Shown: positions 45,880-57,844 of the stretch, one piece after another
How the letters are laid out: every line of letters starts with the position of its first letter
Position numbering within the stretch: position 1 is the stretch's first letter
NCBI RefSeq assembly: GCF_029531845.1
Contig: NZ_JAMBPV010000010.1
Location: 1-64,000, forward strand
Direction of reading: 5' to 3'
Length of the DNA stretch: 64,000 bases
Source: Staphylococcus equorum
GTDB taxonomy: Bacteria > Bacillota > Bacilli > Staphylococcales > Staphylococcaceae
Translations under genes and position numbers: made by a program
Notes under the pieces: model-generated
What the model was told of the DNA's origin: nothing
Databases searched by the model: none
Seen by the model: only the letters and a program-made list of their open reading frames with translations

Positions 45880-48285
45880 TTAAACTTTCTCCACTTCAAA
45901 TATATTTTGTGATGCTTCATTATTTAAAATGTACGACCATGGTTCAGCATCTACAGCTTTTTTCGCTTCCATAATACGGCTGAACAAATCGTCTTGTCTT
46001 TCTTGATTTAATAAAACTGCTTGGACATTTTCAAAACCTAAACGTTTTATCCACGGTGCCGTACGTTCTGCATAAATACCAGTTTCTCTATAATATTGCA
46101 TCATCGCGCCACATAATTTAATGACTTCATCTTCTGTTTCAACGGTAGTTAAATGTATACCCTCTGTCACATCCGTACCGCCATTTCCTCCAATATATAT
46201 TTGGAATCCATTTTCAACGCTGATAATACCAAAGTCTTTAACCCCAGACTCCACACAGCTTCTTGGACAACCAGAGACTCCCATTTTAAATTTATGTGGT
46301 GTATCGATGTATTCGAAGGTTTTTTCTAAACGAATACCTAATTGCGTGGTATATTGCGTACCAAATCTGCAAAATTCCTTACCTACACAACTTTTAACTG
46401 AACGCGTCTTTTTCGCATAGGCTGAAGCTGAACGCATACCTAAATCAGCCCATATTTGAGGTAGCAATTCTTTCTTAATCCCATACAATCCTATACGTTG
46501 TGACCCTGTCACTTTCACTAATGGCACATCGTATTTCTTAGCGACTTCTCCTAATCGAATTAACTGATTTGCATTCGTAACACCACCGCGCATTTGAGGG
46601 ATCACAGAAAATGTACCGTCATTTTGAATGTTGGCATGATAGCGTTCATTTGCAAAGCGTGATTCAATTTCGTCATTATGCTCAAATGGATAAACCATAT
46701 TCAAATAATAATTAATAGCTGGTCTACACTTTGGACAACCCGACTTATCATTAAAATTGAGTGCATGGCGTACTTCCTTAGACGTTTTCAATCCTTTTGC
46801 TCTAATTTGTGTAACAATTTGATCGCGTGTGAGCTCAGTACAGGCACAAATGCCAGTTGGTTTAGATGCGACAAAATCATCACCTAATGTATACTCTAAA
46901 ATTTGACCAATTTGTCCTTTACACTTACCACAAGAATTGCCAGCTTTCGTTTCTTTTGTGATTGCTTCTACACTTGTAAGACCTTGTGCTTTAATCGCAC
47001 TCACAATCTTTCCTTTGCTGACACCATTACATCCACATACTGTTTCATCGTCTGGCATATCAGCAATGCTTATTTCACTTGTTTCTCCGCCTTTATGCAT
47101 AAGCGAAACCATTGTGTAATCTTCTAATGGTTCTTGTTTTTTCATCATATTAAAAAATCTCGGACCATCATCAATATCTCCATATAAAACTGCTCCGACA
47201 ATGCTGTTATCTTTCAAGAATACTTTTTTATAATGTTTATTAACACTATCAAAAATTTCTACACCTTTGACATCTATATCTTCTTTAATTTGACCAGCAC
47301 TATATAAATCACAACCAGAAACTTTTAAAGATGTGAATGTTGTTGAACCTCGATAACTTTCCGTTTCTCGACCTGTTAAATGGTCTGCCAATACTTTACC
47401 TTGTTCATATAATGGGGCAACTAATCCATACACTTTACCATTGTGTTCTGCACATTCACCTACTGCATAAATGGCTTCGTCACTTGTTTGCATATAATCA
47501 TTAACGACAATACCTCTATTCACTTTTAAACCACTTGCTTGTGCGACTTGTATATAGGGTCGAATACCAACTGCCATGACTACTAAATCTGCTTCTAAGG
47601 TTGTGCCATCTGCTAACAAGACACCGGTAACATCTTCTTGTCCAAGTATTTCCTGTGTACTTGCCTGTAATTTAAAGTTCATGCCTTGTGCCTCTAAGTC
47701 AGCTTTCAATAAATCTGCAGCCTTTTGATCTAATTGCATTTCCATAAGCCATTCAGCAAGATGAACTACAGTGACTTCCATACCTTGGTCCATTAATCCA
47801 CGTGCACATTCTAATCCCAGCAAACCACCGCCAATTACGATAGCCTGATGTTTTGTTTTAGCAATTTCAATCATACGCTCAGTATCTTCAATTGTTCTCC
47901 AACCTATCACGCTCGGTAAAGCTGCCCCTGTTATAGGTAATACAAAGGCGCTCGAACCCGTAGCAAATATACAAATATCATAATGATATCTAAGGCCATC
48001 AGCTGTAATCACTTGTTTTAGTTCTCGATTAACCTCTACTACTGGATCATTTGTAATCAGCTGAATATCATTGTCCCTATACCATTCAAATGGGTTCATA
48101 ATGGTCTCATCCACTGTCATCTTTTTCTGCAATATATTTGATAACATGATTCGATTATAATTTGGATAAGGTTCCTTACCGATAATAGTTATTTTATATT
48201 GCTGTGCATCGCGTTCTAATATTTCTTCAATCGTGCGTATGCCCGCCATGCCATTACCAATCATTACTAGCTGCTTTTTAGACAT
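45880..48285 (-). CDS. nirB: NADH-dependent nitrite reductase large subunit
   Basis: The 801-residue protein has a pyridine nucleotide-disulfide oxidoreductase domain (about 1-320; GNGMAGIRTIEE and GGGLLGLECARG bind FAD and NADH) and two BFD-like [2Fe-2S] modules (CGCNGVSKG, CACTELTRD with CGKC and CPKC). A nitrite/sulphite reductase half follows, with the siroheme/[4Fe-4S] cysteines CVGKEFC and CPRSC. It detoxifies nitrite to ammonium and reoxidises NADH during anaerobic growth. The ATG at 48285 has GAGGAGG upstream and overlaps the end of sirA. Confidence 0.96.
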   Translation of the reverse strand: MSKKQLVMIGNGMAGIRTIEEILERDAQQYKITIIGKEPYPNYNRIMLSNILQKKMTVDETIMNPFEWYRDNDIQLITNDPVVEVNRELKQVITADGLRYHYDICIFATGSSAFVLPITGAALPSVIGWRTIEDTERMIEIAKTKHQAIVIGGGLLGLECARGLMDQGMEVTVVHLAEWLMEMQLDQKAADLLKADLEAQGMNFKLQASTQEILGQEDVTGVLLADGTTLEADLVVMAVGIRPYIQVAQASGLKVNRGIVVNDYMQTSDEAIYAVGECAEHNGKVYGLVAPLYEQGKVLADHLTGRETESYRGSTTFTSLKVSGCDLYSAGQIKEDIDVKGVEIFDSVNKHYKKVFLKDNSIVGAVLYGDIDDGPRFFNMMKKQEPLEDYTMVSLMHKGGETSEISIADMPDDETVCGCNGVSKGKIVSAIKAQGLTSVEAITKETKAGNSCGKCKGQIGQILEYTLGDDFVASKPTGICACTELTRDQIVTQIRAKGLKTSKEVRHALNFNDKSGCPKCRPAINYYLNMVYPFEHNDEIESRFANERYHANIQNDGTFSVIPQMRGGVTNANQLIRLGEVAKKYDVPLVKVTGSQRIGLYGIKKELLPQIWADLGMRSASAYAKKTRSVKSCVGKEFCRFGTQYTTQLGIRLEKTFEYIDTPHKFKMGVSGCPRSCVESGVKDFGIISVENGFQIYIGGNGGTDVTEGIHLTTVETEDEVIKLCGAMMQYYRETGIYAERTAPWIKRLGFENVQAVLLNQERQDDLFSRIMEAKKAVDAEPWSYILNNEASQNIFEVEKV

Positions 48286-48742
48286 AGTCTTCCTCCTCAT
48301 ACACTTCATTTAAAAATGTTTGTACCGCTTTAGTTAGATGTTTCACTCCGCTACAATTTGCACCATTTGATCTAAAATGAATGCTTATGTCTTTGTGTTT
48401 TATTTCGCTCATGTTATAGAAATCAGATTGCGCTTTATCACCTACATGGTTAACAAGTTGATAACGCTTCGCGTCTTGATTAATTTGATGATTAACAGAT
48501 TCATCATCTGTTGCAGCAAAAATAATATCCGCATGTCTAATATCTTCGCTGTCATAGCACTTTGTAAACAACTTCATTTTAGGATGTTCAATTTCGAAAA
48601 ATTCCGGTAAAAATTTTTTACTTATAATAACTAGCGACTGTATGTCTTCTTTAATAAGCTGTTGTACTTTTCTGTACGCAACTTTACCTGCGCCAATCAC
48701 TACAACACGTTTATCTGACAAGTTGAGTTGAATTGGATACAC
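48278..48742 (-). CDS. sirA: Precorrin-2 dehydrogenase (SirC/CysG N-terminal type)
   Basis: The 154-residue NAD-dependent enzyme oxidises precorrin-2 to sirohydrochlorin. The nucleotide loop is VVIGAGKVAYRKVQ near residue 15. It is shorter than CysG's full domain, so the ferrochelatase step probably falls to the neighbouring NirR. The start at 48742 (GTG) lies 8 bases after GAGGTG; an in-frame TTG two codons earlier is too close. It overlaps both neighbours, showing tight operon coupling. The name follows S. carnosus usage. Confidence 0.87.
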   Translation of the reverse strand: MYPIQLNLSDKRVVVIGAGKVAYRKVQQLIKEDIQSLVIISKKFLPEFFEIEHPKMKLFTKCYDSEDIRHADIIFAATDDESVNHQINQDAKRYQLVNHVGDKAQSDFYNMSEIKHKDISIHFRSNGANCSGVKHLTKAVQTFLNEVYEEEDYV

Positions 48743-49463
48743 TTTCAAACACCTCTAATTGTTTAATTCTTTCTGTAATCATCGTTGAGAGCAAAGGGTC
48801 AAAATTAATAGCTGATGCATAATGTATATTACAATCATCATTCATTTGCGCTATATGATGTTTTGCTTTGTTTACCAAAAAGCCGTCATAGAAAAATATG
48901 GGTACAATCAATATATCTGTATTATTTTTTAAATAGTGCTGTAAGTTAAAGCGATAATTGTAGTAACCATATAATGTCATCATAGAAATAGGTATTTCAA
49001 ACACGTCACAGTCTTGAGTTAACTGCCATAAAGCAATATCAGGATGACGATAACGTTCGCTGCCATGAGCCATTAAAATAATGTGCTGTATTTTAGGATG
49101 ACTTTTAACTTTAAAGAAAATGTTCTGTTTAACTAGCTTTGTCATTAATTTATGTGTGCCAAGTGGCTCAGCAATTTTATATTTAATGTGTGGATATCTA
49201 TACTCATAAACTTTTAAAATCATAGGAATATCTTCTATATAATGCTTTGCTGGGAAAAGTAAAAGTGGAATAATATTAAAACTTTCAGCACCTTGTTGAA
49301 TACGTGTGTCTAGCACTTGCTCAAGACTTTGCTTTGTACTTTCTAAGAAAGCAATATGATAATCATGAATGTTACGACTTAGTATTTGCTCCAAAAAATG
49401 TTGAAGTGCTTCATTTTGTTTTCCTTTATTCATGCCATGAACAACCAGTATATGTTCAGTCAT
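48711..49463 (-). CDS. nirR: Sirohydrochlorin ferrochelatase, NirR/CbiX-like
   Basis: The 250-residue protein has two CbiX-like halves, each beginning with a chelatase His motif (VVHGMNKGK near residue 8 and LMAHGSERYRHPD near 131). It would insert iron into sirohydrochlorin to complete siroheme. In S. carnosus the first nir gene, nirR, is required for nitrite reductase activity; equating it with the chelatase is inference from sequence. It opens the nirR-sirA-nirB-nirD-sirB operon. GGGGGG lies before the ATG. Confidence 0.88.
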   Translation of the reverse strand: MTEHILVVHGMNKGKQNEALQHFLEQILSRNIHDYHIAFLESTKQSLEQVLDTRIQQGAESFNIIPLLLFPAKHYIEDIPMILKVYEYRYPHIKYKIAEPLGTHKLMTKLVKQNIFFKVKSHPKIQHIILMAHGSERYRHPDIALWQLTQDCDVFEIPISMMTLYGYYNYRFNLQHYLKNNTDILIVPIFFYDGFLVNKAKHHIAQMNDDCNIHYASAINFDPLLSTMITERIKQLEVFESVSNSTQLVR

Positions 49464-49493
49464 ATGAGCCCCCCTTCTTTACACTTGCATTGT

Positions 49494-49530
49494 AATATAA
49501 ATCAATACACTTTTGTGAATAAAATCACAT
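49494..49530 (-). promoter_or_regulatory. nirR promoter with Rex-type site
   Basis: TATATT (49499-49494, minus) is a plausible -10. TTGTGAATAAAATCACAT at 49513-49530 matches the Rex consensus at 16 of 18 positions and covers the -35 region. Confidence 0.72.
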
Positions 49531-49542
49531 AATAATTTAAAA

Positions 49543-49583
49543 ATAGGGAATCCCCTTATCTAGTCACTAATGGGATTCCCTAT
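49543..49583. terminator. Terminator of acetyltransferase gene, overlapping a candidate NreC site
   Basis: ATAGGGAATCCC (49543-49554) is the exact reverse complement of GGGATTCCCTAT (49572-49583), followed on the minus strand by TTTTTAAATT. The left arm with the next bases, TAGGGAATCCCCTT (49544-49557), also matches the NreC site at 13 of 14 positions, about 20 bases upstream of the nirR -35. Confidence 0.75.
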
Positions 49584-49600
49584 ACATTTTATTTAATTTA

Positions 49601-50137
49601 TTAAAATGGTGGTGTACCTAATACTTCTTCGTCAAAACTTTCTGGAATAAGGACTTTTCTCATGATAACTCCTAAATCTCCATCGTTACTCTCATGCTCA
49701 CCATATATTTCATAGCCACGCTTTTTATAAATATCTAGTAACCAAGGATGTAAACGTGCAGATGTACCAAGTGTTACTGCTGGTGCTTTAAGTGTGTCTC
49801 TTAAATAAGTCTCCTCAACATATTTTAACAACTGACTTCCAATACCTTTACCATCGTATGACGGTTTCGTAGCGAACCACCAAACAAATGGATATATTGA
49901 TATACGTCGTTTTCCTTCCCAAGGATAACGCACTGTGAGCGTTGAAATTATTTCATGATCATCTTCTAATACGAACATCGTACTTGTTTTAATATTCTTT
50001 TTAACTAATTCAACATTCGCATTAACTGATGGCCAATCTATACCTAATTCTCTTAAAGGTGTAAAAGATTCGTACATCAATTTTTGTAATGCCTCAGCGT
50101 CAGATTCCACAGCAACTCTTATATTATATTCAGACAT
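49601..50137 (-). CDS. GNAT family N-acetyltransferase
   Basis: The 178-residue protein has a GNAT domain with DGKGIGSQLLKYVEE as the acetyl-CoA loop and DIYKKRGYEIYGE at the end of the fold. Substrate unknown. It lies between nirC and nirR but shows no sign of belonging to nitrate metabolism. The ATG at 50137 follows AAGGAG; the longer frame starts inside the ribosome site. Confidence 0.85.
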   Translation of the reverse strand: MSEYNIRVAVESDAEALQKLMYESFTPLRELGIDWPSVNANVELVKKNIKTSTMFVLEDDHEIISTLTVRYPWEGKRRISIYPFVWWFATKPSYDGKGIGSQLLKYVEETYLRDTLKAPAVTLGTSARLHPWLLDIYKKRGYEIYGEHESNDGDLGVIMRKVLIPESFDEEVLGTPPF

Positions 50138-50275
50138 TTTGTCACTCCTTCTCATTTATAGCTTATTAATTCATGGATAACATCCCTAAAAAAATCATAA
50201 ACCATTTACAATCATATCAATACAATATGGTTTCTTAATTATTGAGTCAATTATTATGTTTTAAAAAAGAAAAAA

Positions 50276-50309
50276 AGCACCCTCACAAATTAAATTATGA
50301 TAGTGCTTG
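50276..50309 (-). terminator. Possible terminator of nirC
   Basis: AAGCAC and GTGCTT ends with a T-run on the minus strand lie after the nirC stop; the central pairing is imperfect. Confidence 0.45.
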
Positions 50310-50328
50310 TTACTAATATGAATGACTA

Positions 50329-51147
50329 TTAACTATGTAAGCTATCTCGTTTACCATTTAAATATGCATAAACCAGACCCACGAAAATACCACCACCGAT
50401 ATAGTTACCGATAAATGCAAACACAATATTTTTCAATACGTGTAACCATGCTACTACATCAAAATCATAAAACACCATACCTGCATATAATCCTGCATTA
50501 AATACAACGTGCTCATAACCCATAAATACAAAGACGATAACACCACTAGCAATGAAAAATGCTTTAGTTAAACCGTCTTTAAATTGAATTGATAAATAAA
50601 TACCAATATTAATAAAGAAGTTACAAAAAATGGCTTTACCTAAAATTCCATACCATGTGGCATCTATCGTCTTACCATTAACAAGCTTCGTCAAGCTGGC
50701 AACCATGTCTGAAGTCATGATTGGGGTGAATTTCATTAAACCAAATAAGATAAACCCACCTATTATATTAAATAGAAAACACACCATCATAATACCAAGC
50801 GCTTTGTTCATGCCAATAACTTTATAATACCAACCTACTGTTAAAAACATAAAATTACTCGTTAATAATTCTGAATGTGAAAGTACAATTAATACTAAAG
50901 CTAAACTAAATGAAATAGCCCCTATTAAATTAATTAAACCTTCATTTGTACCCGCAAATTGTGTTTTTAAAGCTAGCATAAATACCGTTACAATTGCTAG
51001 TAAGAATCCTGACATGATTGACTTAAGCGCATAACGACCAGGTGTCTGATCAAATAAAACTTCTTTCATCTGCACTTGATTATTAATATTATCAATCGTT
51101 TCTCTCGACATGTAAGTGTCCTTAACGGATTTATTATTATCTACCAA
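50329..51147 (-). CDS. nirC: Formate/nitrite transporter NirC
   Basis: The 272-residue protein is an FNT-family channel of six helices that forms pentamers. Conserved features are GGFILFGL, the NNWLVCLAV-type loop position occupied here by AIFCNFFINIGIYLS, and GYEHVVFNAGLY with the pore histidine. It moves nitrite, or formate, across the membrane, preventing nitrite build-up during nitrate respiration. A TTG start is supported by GGGGGCC 6 bases upstream; ATG twelve codons later is an alternative. Confidence 0.9.
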   Translation of the reverse strand: MVDNNKSVKDTYMSRETIDNINNQVQMKEVLFDQTPGRYALKSIMSGFLLAIVTVFMLALKTQFAGTNEGLINLIGAISFSLALVLIVLSHSELLTSNFMFLTVGWYYKVIGMNKALGIMMVCFLFNIIGGFILFGLMKFTPIMTSDMVASLTKLVNGKTIDATWYGILGKAIFCNFFINIGIYLSIQFKDGLTKAFFIASGVIVFVFMGYEHVVFNAGLYAGMVFYDFDVVAWLHVLKNIVFAFIGNYIGGGIFVGLVYAYLNGKRDSLHS

Positions 51148-51299
51148 AAATAGGCCCCCTTTTTCATTTAAAAAAATGATGATTTCTCTATACCAATAAT
51201 GTTATTATATTAGTTTCATTTGATATTTAATAGTCAAAAAAATAAGTTTTTTAATTTTGAAATTTAATATATTGCGACTTAGCTTAAAATAACGTAAAC

Positions 51300-51330
51300 T
51301 TTACTTGTACTAAATACACACACAAGTAAA
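51300..51330. promoter_or_regulatory. Inverted repeat upstream of Rrf2 gene
   Basis: TTTACTTGT (51300-51308) and ACAAGTAAA (51322-51330) are a perfect 9-bp inverted repeat with a 13-base gap, directly before the ribosome site. It is a likely autoregulatory operator. Confidence 0.5.
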
Positions 51331-51349
51331 ACCTAAAGGAGGCATATAC

Positions 51350-51751
51350 TTGAATACACAATTCTCTGTTTCAATCCATATTCTCTCCCTGTTAGCTATA
51401 AAAAATGAACCTGTTTCAAGTCAATATATCGCTGACAGTATAAATAGTAACGCTACTTTAGTGAGAAAATTATGTCGTTATTTAAGAGACGGTAATTTTA
51501 TACAGAGTAGCCAAGGCGTCGCAGGTTACAGTTTATCTTGTTCATCCTATGATATTAAACTAGGTGCTTTATATAAGCTAATTTTTTCTGAAACTACCCA
51601 TTTCGCAAAAATTCATGGTCATACGAACACAGACTGCCCTGTCGGGAAAAATATTACCCACGCACTTGATGAAATATATAGTGATGTAGACGAAACGATT
51701 ATAAATAAACTTAATACCTATACAATTAAAAGCGTCGTTGATCGCTTTTAA
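51350..51751 (+). CDS. Rrf2 family transcriptional regulator
   Basis: The 133-residue winged-helix protein has an N-terminal Rrf2 helix-turn-helix (VSSQYIADSINSNATLVRKLCRYL). Cysteines are at about 46, 60 and 96; the last is in DCPVGKNI, a position conserved in YwnA-type redox-responsive Rrf2 proteins. It has only one Cys in the usual cluster region, so an NsrR/IscR-like Fe-S cluster is unlikely. It is divergent from nirC and may regulate it or itself. The start is TTG with AAAGGAGG well placed. Confidence 0.83.
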   Translation: MNTQFSVSIHILSLLAIKNEPVSSQYIADSINSNATLVRKLCRYLRDGNFIQSSQGVAGYSLSCSSYDIKLGALYKLIFSETTHFAKIHGHTNTDCPVGKNITHALDEIYSDVDETIINKLNTYTIKSVVDRF

Positions 51752-51758
51752 ATAAATA

Positions 51759-51819
51759 ACGCTTGATTATCTTGCTATATGCTTAATTTTCATTAAGTAA
51801 AAACAAGATAACCAAGCGT
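51759..51819. terminator. Bidirectional terminator
   Basis: ACGCTTGATTATCTTG (51759-51774) pairs with 51804-51819 with one mismatch, with an inner CTTAAT/ATTAAG stem. It lies between the convergent Rrf2 and GntR genes. Confidence 0.82.
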
Positions 51820-51820
51820 A

Positions 51821-52522
51821 TTATTTTTGTGAAGGAATATAAAAATGAGCGTTCTTATAATGGTATATCAGATGCGAACAATCAAATGGTATGCCAGTTG
51901 TTGTATAAAATACTTGTTCATAATTTAAGCAAGGATCGCCCTCATCCAATTCTAATAATTCAGCTTCTTCTTCTGCCAATTTATCTACATTAAAATAAAT
52001 ATCTGAAAACCCAATCTTCACTTTTAAGTTTTGTTCTAGATATTTAAAAATAGACTTTTCTGCTATAGATTCATTTAAAAATAGCACGATATCTTTATTA
52101 AAATACGACTGCTCGAAACAAAATATTTCGCCACCTACGTAAACAATACGCTCTAAAACATAGACTAATGTATCTTTGTCTAACTTTAATTTTTGTCGAA
52201 CGCTTTCTGGTGAAATGACTTCCTCAACGCGCAATACCTTATTTGTTACATTTAGTCCTGTAAATTCATCACTAAAGCCGCCAGTTGAAAAGAGATTAAG
52301 ATATCCATCTCTTTTTTTATTACGCACATAGATGCCACTACCGCGTGCTTGATAAATATTCCCTTGTTTTTCTAATATTTCCAAAGCTTTAATAATCGTG
52401 CTTTTACTCACATCATATTTTATTTTTAATGTCTCAACACTCGGCAATTTATCCCCTGCTTGAAATTGACCACTTTCTATATATTCATTCATTTGTTGAG
52501 CAATTTGTTCATACTTAAGCAT
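51821..52522 (-). CDS. GntR/HutC-family regulator of beta-glucoside genes
   Basis: The 233-residue protein has a winged helix-turn-helix (residues 1-68; FQAGDKLPSVETLKIKYDVSKSTIIKALEIL-type) and a C-terminal UTRA ligand domain (about 90-230; VYVLERIVYVGGE). It is divergent from a beta-glucoside PTS operon and probably represses it, with a phosphorylated beta-glucoside as inducer, by binding the palindrome at 52613-52630. It takes the place of the LicT-type antiterminator common for such operons. Confidence 0.86.
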   Translation of the reverse strand: MLKYEQIAQQMNEYIESGQFQAGDKLPSVETLKIKYDVSKSTIIKALEILEKQGNIYQARGSGIYVRNKKRDGYLNLFSTGGFSDEFTGLNVTNKVLRVEEVISPESVRQKLKLDKDTLVYVLERIVYVGGEIFCFEQSYFNKDIVLFLNESIAEKSIFKYLEQNLKVKIGFSDIYFNVDKLAEEEAELLELDEGDPCLNYEQVFYTTTGIPFDCSHLIYHYKNAHFYIPSQK

Positions 52523-52612
52523 ACACTTACCCCTTTTATATTAAAATTCACCCAATTATAACATGAATGCCAATTTAAACTACTGAACTTTTTATTTGTC
52601 AGGGTCTTTACA

Positions 52613-52630
52613 AATTGTACCGGTACAATT
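52613..52630. promoter_or_regulatory. Palindromic operator of beta-glucoside operon
   Basis: AATTGTACCGGTACAATT is a perfect 18-bp palindrome between the GntR gene and the PTS gene, typical of GntR/UTRA regulators. Confidence 0.75.
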
Positions 52631-52637
52631 AGAATGT

Positions 52638-52651
52638 AGGAAACGATTACA
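52638..52651. promoter_or_regulatory. cre-like site before beta-glucoside PTS gene
   Basis: AGGAAACGATTACA matches the cre consensus at 12 of 14 positions, 40 bases before the start codon. Confidence 0.4.
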
Positions 52652-52690
52652 CAAATTGTGTTGATTAACTTATTAAAGGAGTTGGGAAAT

Positions 52691-56052
<3,362 letters not shown>

Positions 56053-56177
56053 TAATAACGACAGTTATTTTCACTGACTCATGTGGTAATAGGATTAGTC
56101 ATCGACTAATGCTTTTGACTATGACCTAAGTTAACCATTATAAAAGGTATTGATTTACTTAAGTATGCTCAAATAGA

Positions 56178-56210
56178 ACTGACGACAAAGCCAGAGACTT
56201 TGTCGTCAGT
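56178..56210. repeat. Inverted repeat downstream of bglA
   Basis: ACTGACGACAAAG (56178-56190) pairs with CTTTGTCGTCAGT (56198-56210) with a 7-base loop but no T-run. It lies in front of the strong terminator and may be a processing hairpin. Confidence 0.55.
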
Positions 56211-56215
56211 ATGAA

Positions 56216-56268
56216 GAGTAGGACAGAACTCTAATTAGAACAATTAGAGTTCTGTCCTACTCTCTTTT
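56216..56268. terminator. Strong bidirectional terminator after bglA
   Basis: A 21-bp perfect stem (56216-56236 with 56242-56262), 5-base loop and a T-rich tail lie between convergent genes. Confidence 0.9.
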
Positions 56269-56279
56269 TATATCAAATA

Positions 56280-56456
56280 TTAGTTTTTATACCTACTTAA
56301 CACATGTAAACCATAGGCAAAAATACCATATCCTGTTAATGTACGTATAAACCATTTAAACGTTGTATTACTCAAACTTTTTTCATTTAAAAACAACGCT
56401 GGTACTAACGTACTCAATGAATATAGTCCAAGCACTTTAACATAACGTTTATTCAA
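56280..56456 (-). CDS. Small hypothetical membrane protein
   Basis: The 58-residue protein has one or two hydrophobic segments (VLGLYSLSTLVPALFL and IRTLTGYGIFAYGLHVL). The start is TTG at 56456, with AGAGGTG about 7 bases upstream; an in-frame GTG three codons earlier overlaps that site. It lies directly behind a strong terminator and is probably a real single gene. I do not recognise it. Confidence 0.6.
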   Translation of the reverse strand: MNKRYVKVLGLYSLSTLVPALFLNEKSLSNTTFKWFIRTLTGYGIFAYGLHVLSRYKN

Positions 56457-56539
56457 TACACTCACCTCTTTTCATATACCATTATATCGAAACGAGGCTT
56501 GGAATAAACACGTAATTTTCAACATCTTTTTGACTATTC

Positions 56540-57013
56540 TTATAATTTTGTTAAAAGTGTATCTAAATTATCAAAAGTACTATTCATACCTTCTTCAACG
56601 CCCATATCCAATAATTGTTGAGCTGCTTTAGGGTCTGGCAATTCTGCTATAGATTTAACCGTGGTCAAACCTTTACTGTTTTCTTCTATATGAATGATGT
56701 TATGCATACCTGCCATTTTTTCATCAATGTTACCATCTTTGTCTGCAAAGTAATCATAATAATCAATAAGTGTTGGCTCTTTCACTTCATTATAATTAGT
56801 CACAGTATAGCTTGTGCCTTGAGGTGCTCGTATAGCAAAAAATGCATGTCCACCAGTCTGAACATTAAATTTAAATACTTCAGTCTTTGCACCTTGTGGA
56901 TGAAACCATTGTTCAAATAAAGCACGGTCAGTATAAGCTTTAAATATATTTTGTGCAGTCGCATTAAAATCTCTTGTAAAAATTATTTTATTTTTTTCAA
57001 CTTGAACAGTCAT
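56540..57013 (-). CDS. SRPBCC/AHSA1-family protein
   Basis: The 157-residue protein has the START-like hydrophobic-pocket fold of the AHSA1 group (N-terminal FTRDFNATAQNIFKAYTD, LFEQWFHPQGAK). Members bind small hydrophobic ligands; the role is not known. Its ATG directly follows the stop of the upstream SnoaL-type gene with no gap, so the two are co-expressed and may act on the same ligand. Confidence 0.85.
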   Translation of the reverse strand: MTVQVEKNKIIFTRDFNATAQNIFKAYTDRALFEQWFHPQGAKTEVFKFNVQTGGHAFFAIRAPQGTSYTVTNYNEVKEPTLIDYYDYFADKDGNIDEKMAGMHNIIHIEENSKGLTTVKSIAELPDPKAAQQLLDMGVEEGMNSTFDNLDTLLTKL

Positions 57014-57610
57014 TTAAGATTCTCCTTCATTCATAATTACATATGATGTTATCTTTTTTACTTTAGCATTTTTGCTATGGCTTTCAAATTCAAAGAAGTC
57101 TGCAAAATAAACTAAATCTCCATTTTGAGCAATTTGAGTTCCATGAATCGCGCCTACTTTGCCATGAGTGATATTATGCGCCACTTCCAATGAAGCAATA
57201 TCGAATTTATGTTCTTTTAATTCATTATAAAACGCTTCAAAACCATGTAATTCAAAAGCTCCTGGAACATCCCATATAAAATCTTCTGTGACAGCTTCAA
57301 ATAATTGCGCTTTGTCTACTAATATTGAGTCTATTAAAAAATCTAACATAAGTCTTCGCTTAGGTGCATTATCACAATTTAAATCCCCAGTTAATTTAAA
57401 TGGTAAATCTGACTCGATTTCATTTTTAAAATTCAAGTCAATATCCGTTAATGCTTCATGAAGTAGTTCAATCGCTTTAGGCCCAATACCATGAAGGCCT
57501 AATAGCGCTGTACGATCATACTGTGCTACTTCTTCCAAAGTTGTTACACCTATATCATTGAGTGCTTGTGTTGCAGGTTGTCCTATTTTTGGTAAATCTG
57601 TCGCCATGTT
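57014..57610 (-). CDS. Helix-hairpin-helix plus SnoaL/NTF2-like protein
   Basis: The 198-residue protein has an N-terminal helix-hairpin-helix region (about 1-55; LPKIGQPATQALNDIG and GLHGIGPKAIELL). A SnoaL/NTF2-like domain (about 75-195; HGFEAFYNELK) follows. The first part resembles non-specific nucleic-acid-binding hairpins; the second usually binds small molecules. The combination is uncommon, and no function can be assigned. ATG 57610 follows GGGGGAG; it is the first gene of a two-gene operon with the AHSA1 protein. Confidence 0.75.
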   Translation of the reverse strand, partial: NMATDLPKIGQPATQALNDIGVTTLEEVAQYDRTALLGLHGIGPKAIELLHEALTDIDLNFKNEIESDLPFKLTGDLNCDNAPKRRLMLDFLIDSILVDKAQLFEAVTEDFIWDVPGAFELHGFEAFYNELKEHKFDIASLEVAHNITHGKVGAIHGTQIAQNGDLVYFADFFEFESHSKNAKVKKITSYVIMNEGES

Positions 57611-57762
57611 ATCTCCCCCTATCATAGTATCACTATACCCATTTAACCGTTTAATTATTTATCACAACGTTTATAATAAAGTAGAGTGCAATAGGAAAAT
57701 CGTATTTATACACTCCTTAAATCTTGGCGTGAGAGAAAAGAAAAAGTCATTAATCTATATAA

Positions 57763-57806
57763 AAATAGCTACTAGATAACCTATTCTAGGTATCTAGTAG
57801 CTATTT
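57763..57806. terminator. Terminator of yceI-type gene
   Basis: AAATAGCTACTAGATA (57763-57778) is the exact reverse complement of 57791-57806, with T and A runs on either side. Confidence 0.85.
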
Positions 57807-57844
57807 ATGTTAATAAACATTAAATATTAAACGTTTATTTTTTC

